From Spirochaetales bacterium (GTDB taxonomy: Bacteria; Spirochaetota; Spirochaetia; Sphaerochaetales; Sphaerochaetaceae), in contig JAQYHB010000045.1 in NCBI GenBank assembly GCA_028722305.1, forward strand, positions 106,758-170,757: 64,000 bases of DNA. The letters run 5' to 3'. Shown one piece after another: positions 33,065-41,843 of this stretch. The position numbers and the translations under genes were made by a program. The notes below the pieces were generated by a model that made no database searches, was not told the DNA's origin, and saw only the letters and a list, made by a program, of their open reading frames with translations. Each line of letters starts with the position of its first letter. Positions within the stretch are counted from its first letter, which is position 1.

Positions 33065-33139
33065 ATCATATCAAAGAAGGATAACTAGGTCTAATAAGAC
33101 TTAAGTTGCCAAATGCCCCCTCGTTGGGGCTCTTTTTTA
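33065..33139 (+). ncRNA. tracrRNA
   Basis: About 75 nt. The 5' part (33066-33096) matches 26 of 31 bases of the repeat; four of the five differences are transitions that turn Watson-Crick pairs with the crRNA into G-U pairs, and one (33079, G for C) gives a single mismatch. Then GTCTAATAAGAC forms a small nexus-like hairpin containing AATAAG, as in other II-C tracrRNAs, and GCCCC/GGGGC (33115-33130) followed by TCTTTTTT is the terminator. The transcript runs toward cas2 and its T-run overlaps the cas2 stop codon. It is needed for crRNA maturation and Cas9 loading. Confidence 0.88.
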
Positions 33140-33463
33140 TTCGAACAATAATCCCTGTTCTGGGACGTCGACATTCACTTTTCTGCCACCAAAATAGTTA
33201 CGAATCATGCCAAATTGCTTGTCAGTAATAAAGAATATGCAGACATGCCCGTTGGGAGGAACACAAGCGCGGACTTTTTTGGCTACTGTATCGGCTTGGG
33301 CTTTTGATTGGAGGTAATAGGTATAGAAAGAAAGCTGGAACCGTGTGAATCCCATGTCGGTCAGATCTTTACGGAACCTGTTCGCAAATCTCGTATCATC
33401 TTTTGTTAAAGTCGGCAAATCAAACCCAACCATCACCCACATAGCATTATAAGGGCCTAGCAT
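33137..33463 (-). CDS. cas2: CRISPR-associated endonuclease Cas2
   Basis: 108 residues. MWVMVGFDLPT has the first beta strand with the conserved Asp; FRKDLTDMGFTRFQLSFYTYYL and HVCIFFITDKQFG follow the Cas2 ferredoxin fold, and GRK then LLFE close it. It forms the bridge in the Cas1-Cas2 spacer-integration complex. It starts 17 bases inside the cas1 end, with GAGAG before the ATG. Confidence 0.95.
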   Translation of the reverse strand: MLGPYNAMWVMVGFDLPTLTKDDTRFANRFRKDLTDMGFTRFQLSFYTYYLQSKAQADTVAKKVRACVPPNGHVCIFFITDKQFGMIRNYFGGRKVNVDVPEQGLLFE

Positions 33464-34358
33464 GGAATATCTCTCTGAAATTTGGAAAGACGATTTCTTC
33501 TGTGTCCCTCTTTAAGAACCGAAGATACGACATCACATACATAGCCGAGGCATCGCTTAAAATTGTACGTTCTGCGCCAAAGAAGACCGGCTGCTGGGTC
33601 AATTGCATCAACTCTTTCTTGTCTTTCGGCGTGAAGTCGACTTGCATTCCCATGCTCGAGGCTTTGACGACCACAAAATCTACAAGCGGTCTCAAAGGTT
33701 CCATCAAATCATCAATCAGGCAGAATGGGTTCTGTTTCGGGGAATGAAATACTCCAAAAGAAGGAAGCAACCCGCACCCTACTACTGCTCGGGCCACGGC
33801 GGAACGGATGATTGTGTACCCATAATTCAACCAGATATTGATGATATCATCATCACGTCGGATAAAATCTTCGCCAAATAAGGACGAAAAATATACTCGG
33901 GCGCCTTGTGCTTCTTTATTGTCAGGATCTCCAGAACGAACCCGTTCGGCCAACATTCGCAAGGTTGCCAACCCTTTCGGATTTCCAATCCATTGCAAGA
34001 CCAGCCCCTGATTGCGCAACTTTTCCGCCACAATCTGACGCCACGCATCTTTTTTCCTTGGAAGTGTGGCTTCAATCTGCACCTGCTGTCGGTCCCAGAA
34101 ATCGGTATGCTGGTTCACCGGCAACAACATACCGACAGGGACATGTTTTTCATCGCAAAACGTAACAGGAATATCGTGTGCCATGCTTTGTTTGAAGAAT
34201 TCATCTGAATATCGGCAACCAAGGCCATGGCATACGATAGAATGGATATCTGCAAACGGTATCTTTGCCTTCTTCTCATCACCTTTTTCGATGACAAGGC
34301 TGTTATCTGCAGCATGGAGAAAATACTGGGCACCTCCTATATCCACTACCCTCCACAT
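33447..34358 (-). CDS. cas1: CRISPR-associated endonuclease/integrase Cas1
   Basis: 303 residues. The catalytic residues fall in EAQGARVYFSSLFG (Glu), GVFHSPKQNPFCLIDDLMEPLRP (His, and the DLMEP motif with Asp/Glu). It inserts new spacers at the leader end of the array. The ATG at 34358 follows GAGGAG in the cas9 end and lies one base after the cas9 stop, so the three cas genes form one operon; an in-frame upstream start inside cas9 is rejected. Confidence 0.96.
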   Translation of the reverse strand: MWRVVDIGGAQYFLHAADNSLVIEKGDEKKAKIPFADIHSIVCHGLGCRYSDEFFKQSMAHDIPVTFCDEKHVPVGMLLPVNQHTDFWDRQQVQIEATLPRKKDAWRQIVAEKLRNQGLVLQWIGNPKGLATLRMLAERVRSGDPDNKEAQGARVYFSSLFGEDFIRRDDDIINIWLNYGYTIIRSAVARAVVGCGLLPSFGVFHSPKQNPFCLIDDLMEPLRPLVDFVVVKASSMGMQVDFTPKDKKELMQLTQQPVFFGAERTILSDASAMYVMSYLRFLKRDTEEIVFPNFREIFHARPL

Positions 34359-34359
34359 A

Positions 34360-37300
34360 TCATGGCTCCTCGTCCTGCAAGATCGGTGAGACAAAATTCA
34401 CAAAACCTGCAGGAGATAGAGAGACCTTTCTCGCTTGGTTGTTTTTCAAAGTACTAACAACAAAGCTCGCGTCCTGATCTTGTTGAGACTTTGCCAAATT
34501 ACTCAAGAAAACTTGAACACTGTTCTCTCTTTCGGTAAATGTCATTATTCGCATAAATCTTCTGTAAAGAGTTGCATTCCCCACAGGAGCAAATGACGCC
34601 GTCTCCAGCTTTCCCCATGGCTCGCCAATTTTCGGTGGCTCTTGGTTGATTTCCAGAATATCCCCTTGATAAAGGCGCTCGAACAAGTGGTATCCGGCCT
34701 TCCTATAGTCGGGTTGATAGTCGGAATCCATGGCATACACTTTCCGAATGATCTCTCCCTGCAATTTGCCATTTGCATCATGATACAAATCCAAGCACAA
34801 ATTGTTTCCCGTGTCGAAGGCTTCTCCGTTCCCATTCGCTGTCGGTTCCTTGGTTACAAAGACCTTTTTCCGTGAGTTGTTGGAGAGAAGGAAGTAATAT
34901 CCACCACACAGTTGCAACGCCTTTTTGCTTACCGAGGCAGGAGTAATGGCAATTACACGCTTTCCATGGGCGTTCGCCTCTTCATTTTCCTGTTCCAGTG
35001 CATGTCTTGCCTTTTCAAGAGTCTGCTCGTATTGGGTCAATATCCTGGCATTCCAGTCTTGCAGCTCCTTAATCTGATCGGCAAATGCAGGAAATTTCTT
35101 CGGATAGAACACAAACTTTCCGTTGATTCTTTTCCGGATTTCTTCGGCGGTACCATCCTTGACTGGCAAGCTAGTGACACGTTTTTTTACTACACAGACC
35201 AAATCGTCTCCACTTGCCGCAATCACGGAATATCTGGTCGCTTTGAGTAACGTACCGTTCACTTGGTTATCAATCTTTTGACTGACAAAGCCGTAATCAT
35301 GCAAGAAGGAATAAACTTGTTTTTGGAACAGATTGATCTGGTCGGCATGGCTTAAATCACTTCGGTCAAGGTAATGGGGAACCGGAAGCGCATCAAGGAT
35401 TTCCTGGGCTGTCTTGCCTTGGGCATGCATGGTGTTGATCAATTTCACATACGACCGAGTGCAATATGCCGCGACAATCGCATCAAGCGAATGATGACGA
35501 TTATCGGTGCGGTCCTTTTTCCCGAGTTCCGTCTCCGCTGGCCTCGGGCCATGCAAATCCGCCAGCTCATTATCGACCCGCTGGAGGTGCCAGCCATTCC
35601 TCAACAAAGCGGTCTCTCCTCCTTTCAAGGTCCTTACTTGTGTCGGTTTATCAAACAGGCATGCAAGATACTGCTGCGCAACTTTGGCTATATAGCTGTT
35701 GTCCGTACCGAACCGGGAAAGGAAACCCTTCGACCCAAGGTATTTCTGGTAGGCATCGTCATCCAGTTCGAACCTCCATGCCTTTCCTTTCATGCCTTCT
35801 GTCGTTTGGACATACTGCATGATTTCCTTCCAGTTGTCTTTACCTGAAAATGCCGCATATGGAGTCCGTTTTCCTTTCTCCAGATTACAATGCTTGTGGG
35901 CCACAACCTTGTTTTGCTCACGACTCTCCGCAGTATCCGCCTGTGGAAGGATATGATCGATATCGACCCGATGATTCACGATATCATCAACAGATATTGG
36001 ATTAAGGCAGTACGGGCAAACCTTGTTCTGCTGTTCCCAAAGCCGGAAAGTCTGGATAGAGCTCTTGGAGAGCTTGTTTGGCAAACAGTAGGAGGAAAAA
36101 ATCCGCTCTGAGTCCTTTTCCCTCTTGGACTGTTCCATCGAGATTTCCTCTCTTCGTTCCGCTCCCACCTTGAGCTCCCGGCCCATCTCGACGACGACCT
36201 CGCTCGGTTTCTTTCCTATCACATCTATCACTTCATTCACCACTTTCCGCAGCTCGTTCAATGTCTGGTGGACGACTGGGTTGGCGATTCTCCCGTATTT
36301 TTGTTCGAGGAAGTTCACATCAGGCTTGGTGAATGATGCGGTATCTACTTTGTCTCGGAACGCGCTATGCCATGCTTTGCCCATAATTGCCTGGGTGGTG
36401 TAAGGAACAACCTGGCCATAATAGGGAAGCCTATCGAAGACCTCTTTTGAGGTCTGTTCCTGCAGTTCTCCATCATCCACGCACTGCTGGACAGCTTCTG
36501 TGTAAGTTGCCCCATCTTCCAGATGTTTCATAATCAGCATCATCGCGGTCTTTCCAATCGGTGCGTAATCACCGACAAGCTGGACCGTATTCAAGGCATC
36601 ATCAGCTTCCTGCGCGGACAGACCGAAACGTGGTGATTCCAGCACTTTTTTTAACTTTCCGTCATCTGGGGTATTGGTCCATGTGGCGAAGAAATCATCC
36701 TGCTGGTCTTCGTTGAAGCGTTTCCAAAAGGCCTTGTCTTCCAAGATCTTGAACCGGAAGCCCTTGATTTCCTGTTTGTCCCTTACCTTGCCTTGGAGCA
36801 ATATCTGGTCTGCAATCTTGTATTTTGGAAACAGCCTCTTGACCGACGTGACATTCAGATTCTCTCCCGCGCGCAAATGGGAGAAGAACACTTTGCGTTC
36901 CTCGTCGGTAAACGGACGTTCCTCTCGTCGGACAATCCGTTGTCCAGGAACTTGGACAGGCAGCCACACCCGCGCATTATTCAGCGCTTCCCACAGTCTC
37001 CGCTCCTCATTCAGGAAATGGCATTTCGGCAATTTCTGCTCATTGGGGAAATAGGGACAAGAGCCCGCTTCGGGCACGATCTTCTCGTTCTCATACATCA
37101 CCGCACTGCGGATCCGGTCGCAGTATTGGTCATCCAGTTCCGGATGGTATTGTTTCTGCGTGGAAAGCAATTGATTCAGCTCACAGAGAATCACGTCACG
37201 CGTAGGCATCGGGACATTCGCGGCCTTTCTCTTGTCCTTATTCCGGTACCCGACTAGCGAATCCTCGTTAAAGGAGGCAAGGACCTCGATAAAGGTGGAA

Positions 37301-37872
37301 AAGCCTTTTGCCTTTGCGATTTCTTCTGTTTTCCGTTCCTGGTCCTTTGCTTTTTTCTCATCAGAGGACTGTTCCTCGTCAAGGAAAGTGCGAATGGAAG
37401 AAGATCCACGGTGGTTGGCGATATGGTAGATTGCATACCCGGTTTCAGCCAGAGTCAGCCTTTCTTTAAGGCCTTTCAGGCGAAGGTTATACGGATTTTC
37501 CCTTCTCACCTCTTCCGAAAATCGAAGAACCGCGGGGTCAGGGGTTTCTTCCTCGGAATATGGCAACATCAGCTGACGCTCTGCCAACAGCTTCCACAGG
37601 TATTGCAACCTATGTCTCTTGTGCCGCAGGGCATTGCGTTGTCCTCTGCTGAGCCGCCTGTCAGCCGCGCCTTTTGATGGCGTGAAGATACGTGAAGTGG
37701 TAAAAACGATATCGGCAGGATACAGCGTATCGTTGATTGTTTCTTGCGCGACCACGGCCAGACCGATGGATCCGACTCCAAGATCAAGTCCCAACACATA
37801 ATCGCGTCCATTCAGTCGTTGGCGGACGGCCGACACCTGCTCTTCATATCTGCGTGATTTCTTGTTGCTCAT
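34360..37872 (-). CDS. cas9: CRISPR-associated endonuclease Cas9 (type II-C)
   Basis: 1170 residues, in the size range of compact II-C Cas9. RuvC-I: YVLGLDLGVGSIGLAVV with catalytic Asp at 30. Arg-rich bridge helix: about 72-100 (ADRRLSRGQRNALRHKRHRL). RuvC-II: VVVEMGRELK with its Glu. HNH: VDIDHILPQ around residue 635, with NKVVAHKHCNLEKG. RuvC-III: HHSLDAIVAAYC near 795 with His and Asp. All nuclease residues are present, so it should be active. No csn2 or cas4 lies nearby, which sets subtype II-C. The region looks less GC-rich than its surroundings, as is usual for transferred cas modules. The PAM cannot be read from the window. Confidence 0.98.
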   Translation of the reverse strand: MSNKKSRRYEEQVSAVRQRLNGRDYVLGLDLGVGSIGLAVVAQETINDTLYPADIVFTTSRIFTPSKGAADRRLSRGQRNALRHKRHRLQYLWKLLAERQLMLPYSEEETPDPAVLRFSEEVRRENPYNLRLKGLKERLTLAETGYAIYHIANHRGSSSIRTFLDEEQSSDEKKAKDQERKTEEIAKAKGFSTFIEVLASFNEDSLVGYRNKDKRKAANVPMPTRDVILCELNQLLSTQKQYHPELDDQYCDRIRSAVMYENEKIVPEAGSCPYFPNEQKLPKCHFLNEERRLWEALNNARVWLPVQVPGQRIVRREERPFTDEERKVFFSHLRAGENLNVTSVKRLFPKYKIADQILLQGKVRDKQEIKGFRFKILEDKAFWKRFNEDQQDDFFATWTNTPDDGKLKKVLESPRFGLSAQEADDALNTVQLVGDYAPIGKTAMMLIMKHLEDGATYTEAVQQCVDDGELQEQTSKEVFDRLPYYGQVVPYTTQAIMGKAWHSAFRDKVDTASFTKPDVNFLEQKYGRIANPVVHQTLNELRKVVNEVIDVIGKKPSEVVVEMGRELKVGAERREEISMEQSKREKDSERIFSSYCLPNKLSKSSIQTFRLWEQQNKVCPYCLNPISVDDIVNHRVDIDHILPQADTAESREQNKVVAHKHCNLEKGKRTPYAAFSGKDNWKEIMQYVQTTEGMKGKAWRFELDDDAYQKYLGSKGFLSRFGTDNSYIAKVAQQYLACLFDKPTQVRTLKGGETALLRNGWHLQRVDNELADLHGPRPAETELGKKDRTDNRHHSLDAIVAAYCTRSYVKLINTMHAQGKTAQEILDALPVPHYLDRSDLSHADQINLFQKQVYSFLHDYGFVSQKIDNQVNGTLLKATRYSVIAASGDDLVCVVKKRVTSLPVKDGTAEEIRKRINGKFVFYPKKFPAFADQIKELQDWNARILTQYEQTLEKARHALEQENEEANAHGKRVIAITPASVSKKALQLCGGYYFLLSNNSRKKVFVTKEPTANGNGEAFDTGNNLCLDLYHDANGKLQGEIIRKVYAMDSDYQPDYRKAGYHLFERLYQGDILEINQEPPKIGEPWGKLETASFAPVGNATLYRRFMRIMTFTERENSVQVFLSNLAKSQQDQDASFVVSTLKNNQARKVSLSPAGFVNFVSPILQDEEP

Positions 37873-38004
37873 GTGATGTACCTGTTCTTGCAGTGTACAT
37901 CAGTTTTTCACAACAAGTTAGGGAATTTTTGATTCGTTTGTTCTTTTCCGTACTTCTATTTCCGTTATGCCAAGATGATTGCATTGGAAGAACAATGTAG
38001 TGGG

Positions 38005-38379
38005 TTACACTTTTTGTTGTTCACAACCGGAGACCTGATATCCGGCTTCCCAGACAGCCTTGCGGAAAGCCTGCTCATCCTGGGGCTGCTTGGCCCGGAC
38101 ATCGGCACTGCCCTTTCCGAGGTCTACTTTTGCCCAGACGCCGTCCATCCTGTTCAACGCGTTCTCGACGTGGCGCTTGCAGTTCGAGCAGGTCATGCCT
38201 TCGATGGACAAGGCGTAATGGTAGGGATAATGAGCGGAATCCTGGTCGTCAACCTTGAGACGCTTGATCCGGTCCTTTTCTCCACAGCAACCCCCACCAT
38301 ACAGCACCTTCCTCACCGTGCCCCGAATGGCGAACAGCATTATCAACAATACAACCAGAAGTACAATCGCAGTACCCAT
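38005..38379 (-). CDS. Membrane-anchored heavy-metal-associated (HMA) domain protein
   Basis: 124 residues. One N-terminal membrane helix (TAIVLLVVLLIMLFAIRG), then GGGCCGEKD with a Cys pair, then an HMA domain with IEGMTCSNCKRHVENAL, the MxCxxC metal site of copper chaperones and P-type ATPases. It probably holds Cu(I) or Zn(II) at the membrane, facing the cytoplasm if the N-terminus is outside. The ATG at 38379 follows GGAG with a six-base spacer. A palindromic operator lies directly upstream. No metal ATPase gene is nearby. Confidence 0.8.
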   Translation of the reverse strand: MGTAIVLLVVLLIMLFAIRGTVRKVLYGGGCCGEKDRIKRLKVDDQDSAHYPYHYALSIEGMTCSNCKRHVENALNRMDGVWAKVDLGKGSADVRAKQPQDEQAFRKAVWEAGYQVSGCEQQKV

Positions 38380-38390
38380 AGACGGCTCCA

Positions 38391-38420
38391 TTGGTTAGAT
38401 TTTCCTAACCAATTGGTAAG
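38391..38420. promoter_or_regulatory. Palindromic operator upstream of the HMA gene
   Basis: Three half-sites: TTGGTTAG (38391-38398), CTAACCAA (38405-38412) and TTGGTAAG (38413-38420). The first two form a perfect 8-base inverted repeat with a six-base spacer; the last two abut as a near-perfect 16-base palindrome. Placement between the regulator stop and the HMA ribosome site suggests metal-responsive control; the regulator is not in the window as far as I can see. Confidence 0.5.
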
Positions 38421-38446
38421 ATACGCATTTCCTTTCGTTTCGTCAA

Positions 38447-41400
38447 TCATCGCTGTCTGAGCTTGCCGGGATTCACTCCGGTGGCTTTCTTGAAGACGCG
38501 GCAGAAGTAGGCCTGGTCCTGGAATCCGGAACGGCCTGCCACCTCGCCCACTGTCAGGGTGGTCTGGCGCAATAGCTTCTTGGCGATATCGATGCGGAGT
38601 CTGGTCAGATAGTCCCACGGAGAAAGCCCGAGGTCCTTGCGGAAGATCCGGGTCAGGTAATCCTCGCTGACGTTGATCGCCTCGGCTAACTGCCAGCGGC
38701 TGATTGCCTCGGTGGCATGGGTATTCAGGAAGAGGATCCCGCGCTTGACCAGCACCCCGGTCAGGGGGGCGAGCATCTCCGCCCCACCAATGATTTCCTG
38801 CAAACGACGCAGGAAATCATCGCTCTGGGCGATACAGGTGTTGGCGATTGAAAGGCCGGGAACTGAGGAAAGTGAATCGACCTCATCGCCGCTGAATTTC
38901 TCCTGTATGACCAGAATCGGCACTTGACTTCTGCTTCTGATGGTGGAGACCAGTTCCTTGTCGACCCGATCCATTACGCAAAGGGCCGGCTTCGCCTTCG
39001 CCTCGAGGTTTTCGAACGAGGCGATATCCTGGAACTGGTGGAAATCGCTGGGAATGGCGAGTTTCTCCAACCCGGAGGGCAATGCTCCGAGAACGGCGAT
39101 TACTTGGCTGCCAGCCGCGGAGTTGCCATCTTTCAAAGCGTCAAGAACCGTCTTGCTCCCCGATGGATAATGCAGGCACAGCACCGGAAGCTTGTCGGCC
39201 AGAGGGAGCTTCTCCAGCAAATGGATGGCAAGCTGGTACTCGTAGGAATGCTTGTCCGCGTCAATCTCCATGGCCGCGCACTCCCCGATCATCGGCAGGA
39301 CCGCGCCAAAATCCTTCACGTCGATAAAGCGTTCGCCTTTGAATAGGCCAGGGAGCTTGTCCCCCCTCTCGCCAAGGTACCAGACATCCCCCTTGCGGTG
39401 AGGAGCGACCATCGGTGTGGCAGCCCGCAACGTCGGCCAAGGGAGCATGATGGTGACGGTGTGGTCGCGTAAGCTCAGCGCCCCCCCCTGATTCAGGCAG
39501 AGGCGCTCCACCAGCCCCATGGCGAGCTCCCCCTTCCACTTGTCCGGATTCCACGCGCCATCGGTAGTTCCCACCGTAATCTCCAGCCCATCCAGGGTGG
39601 CCCGATAGCTTTTCGCCATCACCTTGCCTGGCATGCACTCCTCCAGCGCGTCCAGCATCCGCTTTGTTGTCTCCTCGTCGACGAAGACCGGCGGCATGGA
39701 ATCATAGCTGGTCAGCCGGTAGTTCATCTCGTCCACATCCACGTGGGTCAGAGACAGCTCGAACAGGTGCATGATCCTGCGCATCTTGCGCTTCTGCTCC
39801 GGGTCAGTGACGCTTTGAATCAGCTCGGAGAAAGGCCCGCTGATATTGTCGTTGATGTTGGCGAGGAACTCGCCACGTAGCCGCTCGCTCCGCTCTGCGT
39901 TATCCTTCGCCTTGCGGGCCTCCTCAAACAGGAGGGCGCCTTTGACAGCGGAGGAGAGCGCGGTGCGCAGCTCCTCTAGGAACACCCCCTCACACCGGTT
40001 GGCCTCGACCTTCAACACGACATAGCCGAGAGGCTGGTTCTCCATGAAAAGCGGCTCGACGATATAGGTGCCCTTGGACAGGGAGGACCCCATTGCCTCG
40101 GGAAGCACCCGTTCCGATGGGAAATGTTCCTGCTTGTCGTAAAGAATGCCACGTTCAAAGCCACCGGTGAACAGGTTGTCGGTGTTGTCGCGGAGCACCA
40201 GATACATGCTAGGAACTCCCAAGGCCGGAAGCGCCTGCTGGCAAAGAGGCATGATTTCCTCCAACGAACGGCTGCAAAGCAGGCGGTTTTTCAGCATGTT
40301 CAGTTGCTCGCTGCGTTGCTGGCTCTCGTACCGATTCTCGTTGTCTAGGCGGACCTTGGCCCGAAGGAGTGCCACCTCGAGAGTACGGACAGTCTTGGAA
40401 TCCTGATAGAGATGGTCATACAGGGAAATAGCTTCCTCGACGAACAGACTGTCCCCCTCATGGTCCTTCAAGTAGGAGTACAGTGGCTCCTCAGCGTTCC
40501 CGTCCGCCTGCAGGCACTTCACCAAGCGGTCGACCAAGTCCCGAGGAAACTGTCCCCCAAGCCACGACAGGAAAGCAGAAAGGTCGTGGGCAAGGCGCTC
40601 GACGTCTTTCCCGAAGGGATGCCGGCATCCGCAGGAGTGGCGAATGACCAAAGGCATAGGGAGAACAACATGCTGCTTCTCCACCGGAATTCCATCCATC
40701 AGATGGATGATATCCCCCATCGCGTACGTGCAGATTGCCTCGACAGGCATGTGAATGGTTGTCAGCGGGCAACGAAGGAACAGGCTCTCGGCGGTGTCAT
40801 TGAAGCCCACCATGCGGACATCCTCGGGAATCCGGTAGCCACGCTCCTCCAGCACCTTGCCCGCCTCAAAGCTCATCATGTCGCTCGAAGAGACCAAGGT
40901 GTCGAAATCCTTGCCAGGGACAAGATGACGGGCATCCAACAGTTCCAAGATAGCCTGCTTTCCTTCGGACCAGGAATGCGGGGAAGAAACCAGGGACTCC
41001 TCAAAGGCGATGCCATTGTCTTTCAGGCACTGGACAAAGCCGTCGTAGCGCTCCTGCGCCCCCGGATGGTTCTGTGGGCCGCGGATGAAAGCGATATGCT
41101 TCGCACCATGGACCTTGACGCAATGCTCCACTCCCTCTATGACTCCATGGAAGGAATCAAAGCCGACATACGGGTGACCAGGTATTTCAAGACCAAAGGT
41201 GACAAAGGGGACGTCAATAGCCTGGTGGAAGGAAACCACCTCGGAAAGAGGCACGAACCCCCCAAGGGTGGAGCTCCAGCTGATCAGGCCCTGTATGTTG
41301 GTGGACGAGGCAAGCGGATAAACGGTCTGGCGCAGATACTCGTAGTTCTCCGGACTTGAAAGCCTTCCCCCGGGGAAGACAAACAACGTATCTCCCTGAG

Positions 41401-41488
41401 CCTGGGCAATCGCGGCAATCTGCCGCCACACCCTTCGGGAAAGTCCGGCGTGAATCGAGGCCAAGACCAGTCCAATTTTCCTATCCAT
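38447..41488 (-). CDS. Multidomain AraC-type regulator with LacI-like sensor and degenerate hybrid-kinase core
   Basis: 1013 residues. Residues 1 to about 310 are a LacI/periplasmic-binding-type sugar sensor without the LacI helix-turn-helix (MDRKIGLVLASI, VGFDSFHGVIEG, RMVGFNDTAESLF). A GAF-like part follows (about 420-560), then a histidine-kinase-like segment where GEFLANINDNISGPFSEL replaces the normal FLANxSHExRTP, so the phospho-His is lost. A weak ATPase-like and a pseudo-receiver part come next, and an AraC helix-turn-helix ends the protein (about 905-1010; VGEVAGRSGFQDQAYFCRVFKKATG). Start: ATG at 41488 after AAGGGG. It may control the divergent uronate operon, though that operon also carries its own IclR gene. 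Confidence 0.82.
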   Translation of the reverse strand: MDRKIGLVLASIHAGLSRRVWRQIAAIAQAQGDTLFVFPGGRLSSPENYEYLRQTVYPLASSTNIQGLISWSSTLGGFVPLSEVVSFHQAIDVPFVTFGLEIPGHPYVGFDSFHGVIEGVEHCVKVHGAKHIAFIRGPQNHPGAQERYDGFVQCLKDNGIAFEESLVSSPHSWSEGKQAILELLDARHLVPGKDFDTLVSSSDMMSFEAGKVLEERGYRIPEDVRMVGFNDTAESLFLRCPLTTIHMPVEAICTYAMGDIIHLMDGIPVEKQHVVLPMPLVIRHSCGCRHPFGKDVERLAHDLSAFLSWLGGQFPRDLVDRLVKCLQADGNAEEPLYSYLKDHEGDSLFVEEAISLYDHLYQDSKTVRTLEVALLRAKVRLDNENRYESQQRSEQLNMLKNRLLCSRSLEEIMPLCQQALPALGVPSMYLVLRDNTDNLFTGGFERGILYDKQEHFPSERVLPEAMGSSLSKGTYIVEPLFMENQPLGYVVLKVEANRCEGVFLEELRTALSSAVKGALLFEEARKAKDNAERSERLRGEFLANINDNISGPFSELIQSVTDPEQKRKMRRIMHLFELSLTHVDVDEMNYRLTSYDSMPPVFVDEETTKRMLDALEECMPGKVMAKSYRATLDGLEITVGTTDGAWNPDKWKGELAMGLVERLCLNQGGALSLRDHTVTIMLPWPTLRAATPMVAPHRKGDVWYLGERGDKLPGLFKGERFIDVKDFGAVLPMIGECAAMEIDADKHSYEYQLAIHLLEKLPLADKLPVLCLHYPSGSKTVLDALKDGNSAAGSQVIAVLGALPSGLEKLAIPSDFHQFQDIASFENLEAKAKPALCVMDRVDKELVSTIRSRSQVPILVIQEKFSGDEVDSLSSVPGLSIANTCIAQSDDFLRRLQEIIGGAEMLAPLTGVLVKRGILFLNTHATEAISRWQLAEAINVSEDYLTRIFRKDLGLSPWDYLTRLRIDIAKKLLRQTTLTVGEVAGRSGFQDQAYFCRVFKKATGVNPGKLRQR

Positions 41489-41843
41489 GCGCAAGCCCCT
41501 TAAATCCAAAATGAGTACGGTTTTTTCCAGTCTATCACAAGAAGCGGTTCCTACAAAAGATTCGCCAAGGGAGGCCGTCCGCAACCAATGAGTGCAAATC
41601 CTGTGGAATCCGCCTGCATCTCTGAATCTTTTCAGCGCGACACCAACCAGACGAAAATGAATATCTTGTTTCATCAGAAATGGTTATCCATAATCACATG
41701 TGTACCTTTTCCCAAAATGGACACAAGCACGCCCATGGCTCAGGTTTCACAATGAAATATAGTTTCAAAATTTATGGGGTTCGTGTATACTTTTACTGCT
41801 TCCAAAGAAAATTACGCACATAGTGTTTTGAGGAGAAATGCAT
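41489..41843. other. Divergent regulatory region between the AraC-type regulator and uxaB
   Basis: The right part holds the uxa promoter and operator. The middle contains several A/T-rich stretches and TTTCATCAGAAA (41672-41683) but no gene. A leftward promoter for the regulator is not obvious. Confidence 0.5.
41753..41791 (+). promoter_or_regulatory. uxa operon promoter with KdgR-like operator
   Basis: TGAAATATAGTTTCA (41753-41767) is an inverted repeat of the KdgR type. It overlaps a -35-like TTTCAA (41763-41768) that is 17 bases from TATACT (41786-41791) preceded by TG. A bound repressor would cover the -35. A sister site lies at 51332-51346. Confidence 0.65.

Noticed and set aside
33062..33096. 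Degenerate 24th CRISPR repeat
   Set aside because: It is off the 66-base register, four of five changes preserve pairing with the crRNA, and a promoter and terminator frame it; it is the tracrRNA anti-repeat.
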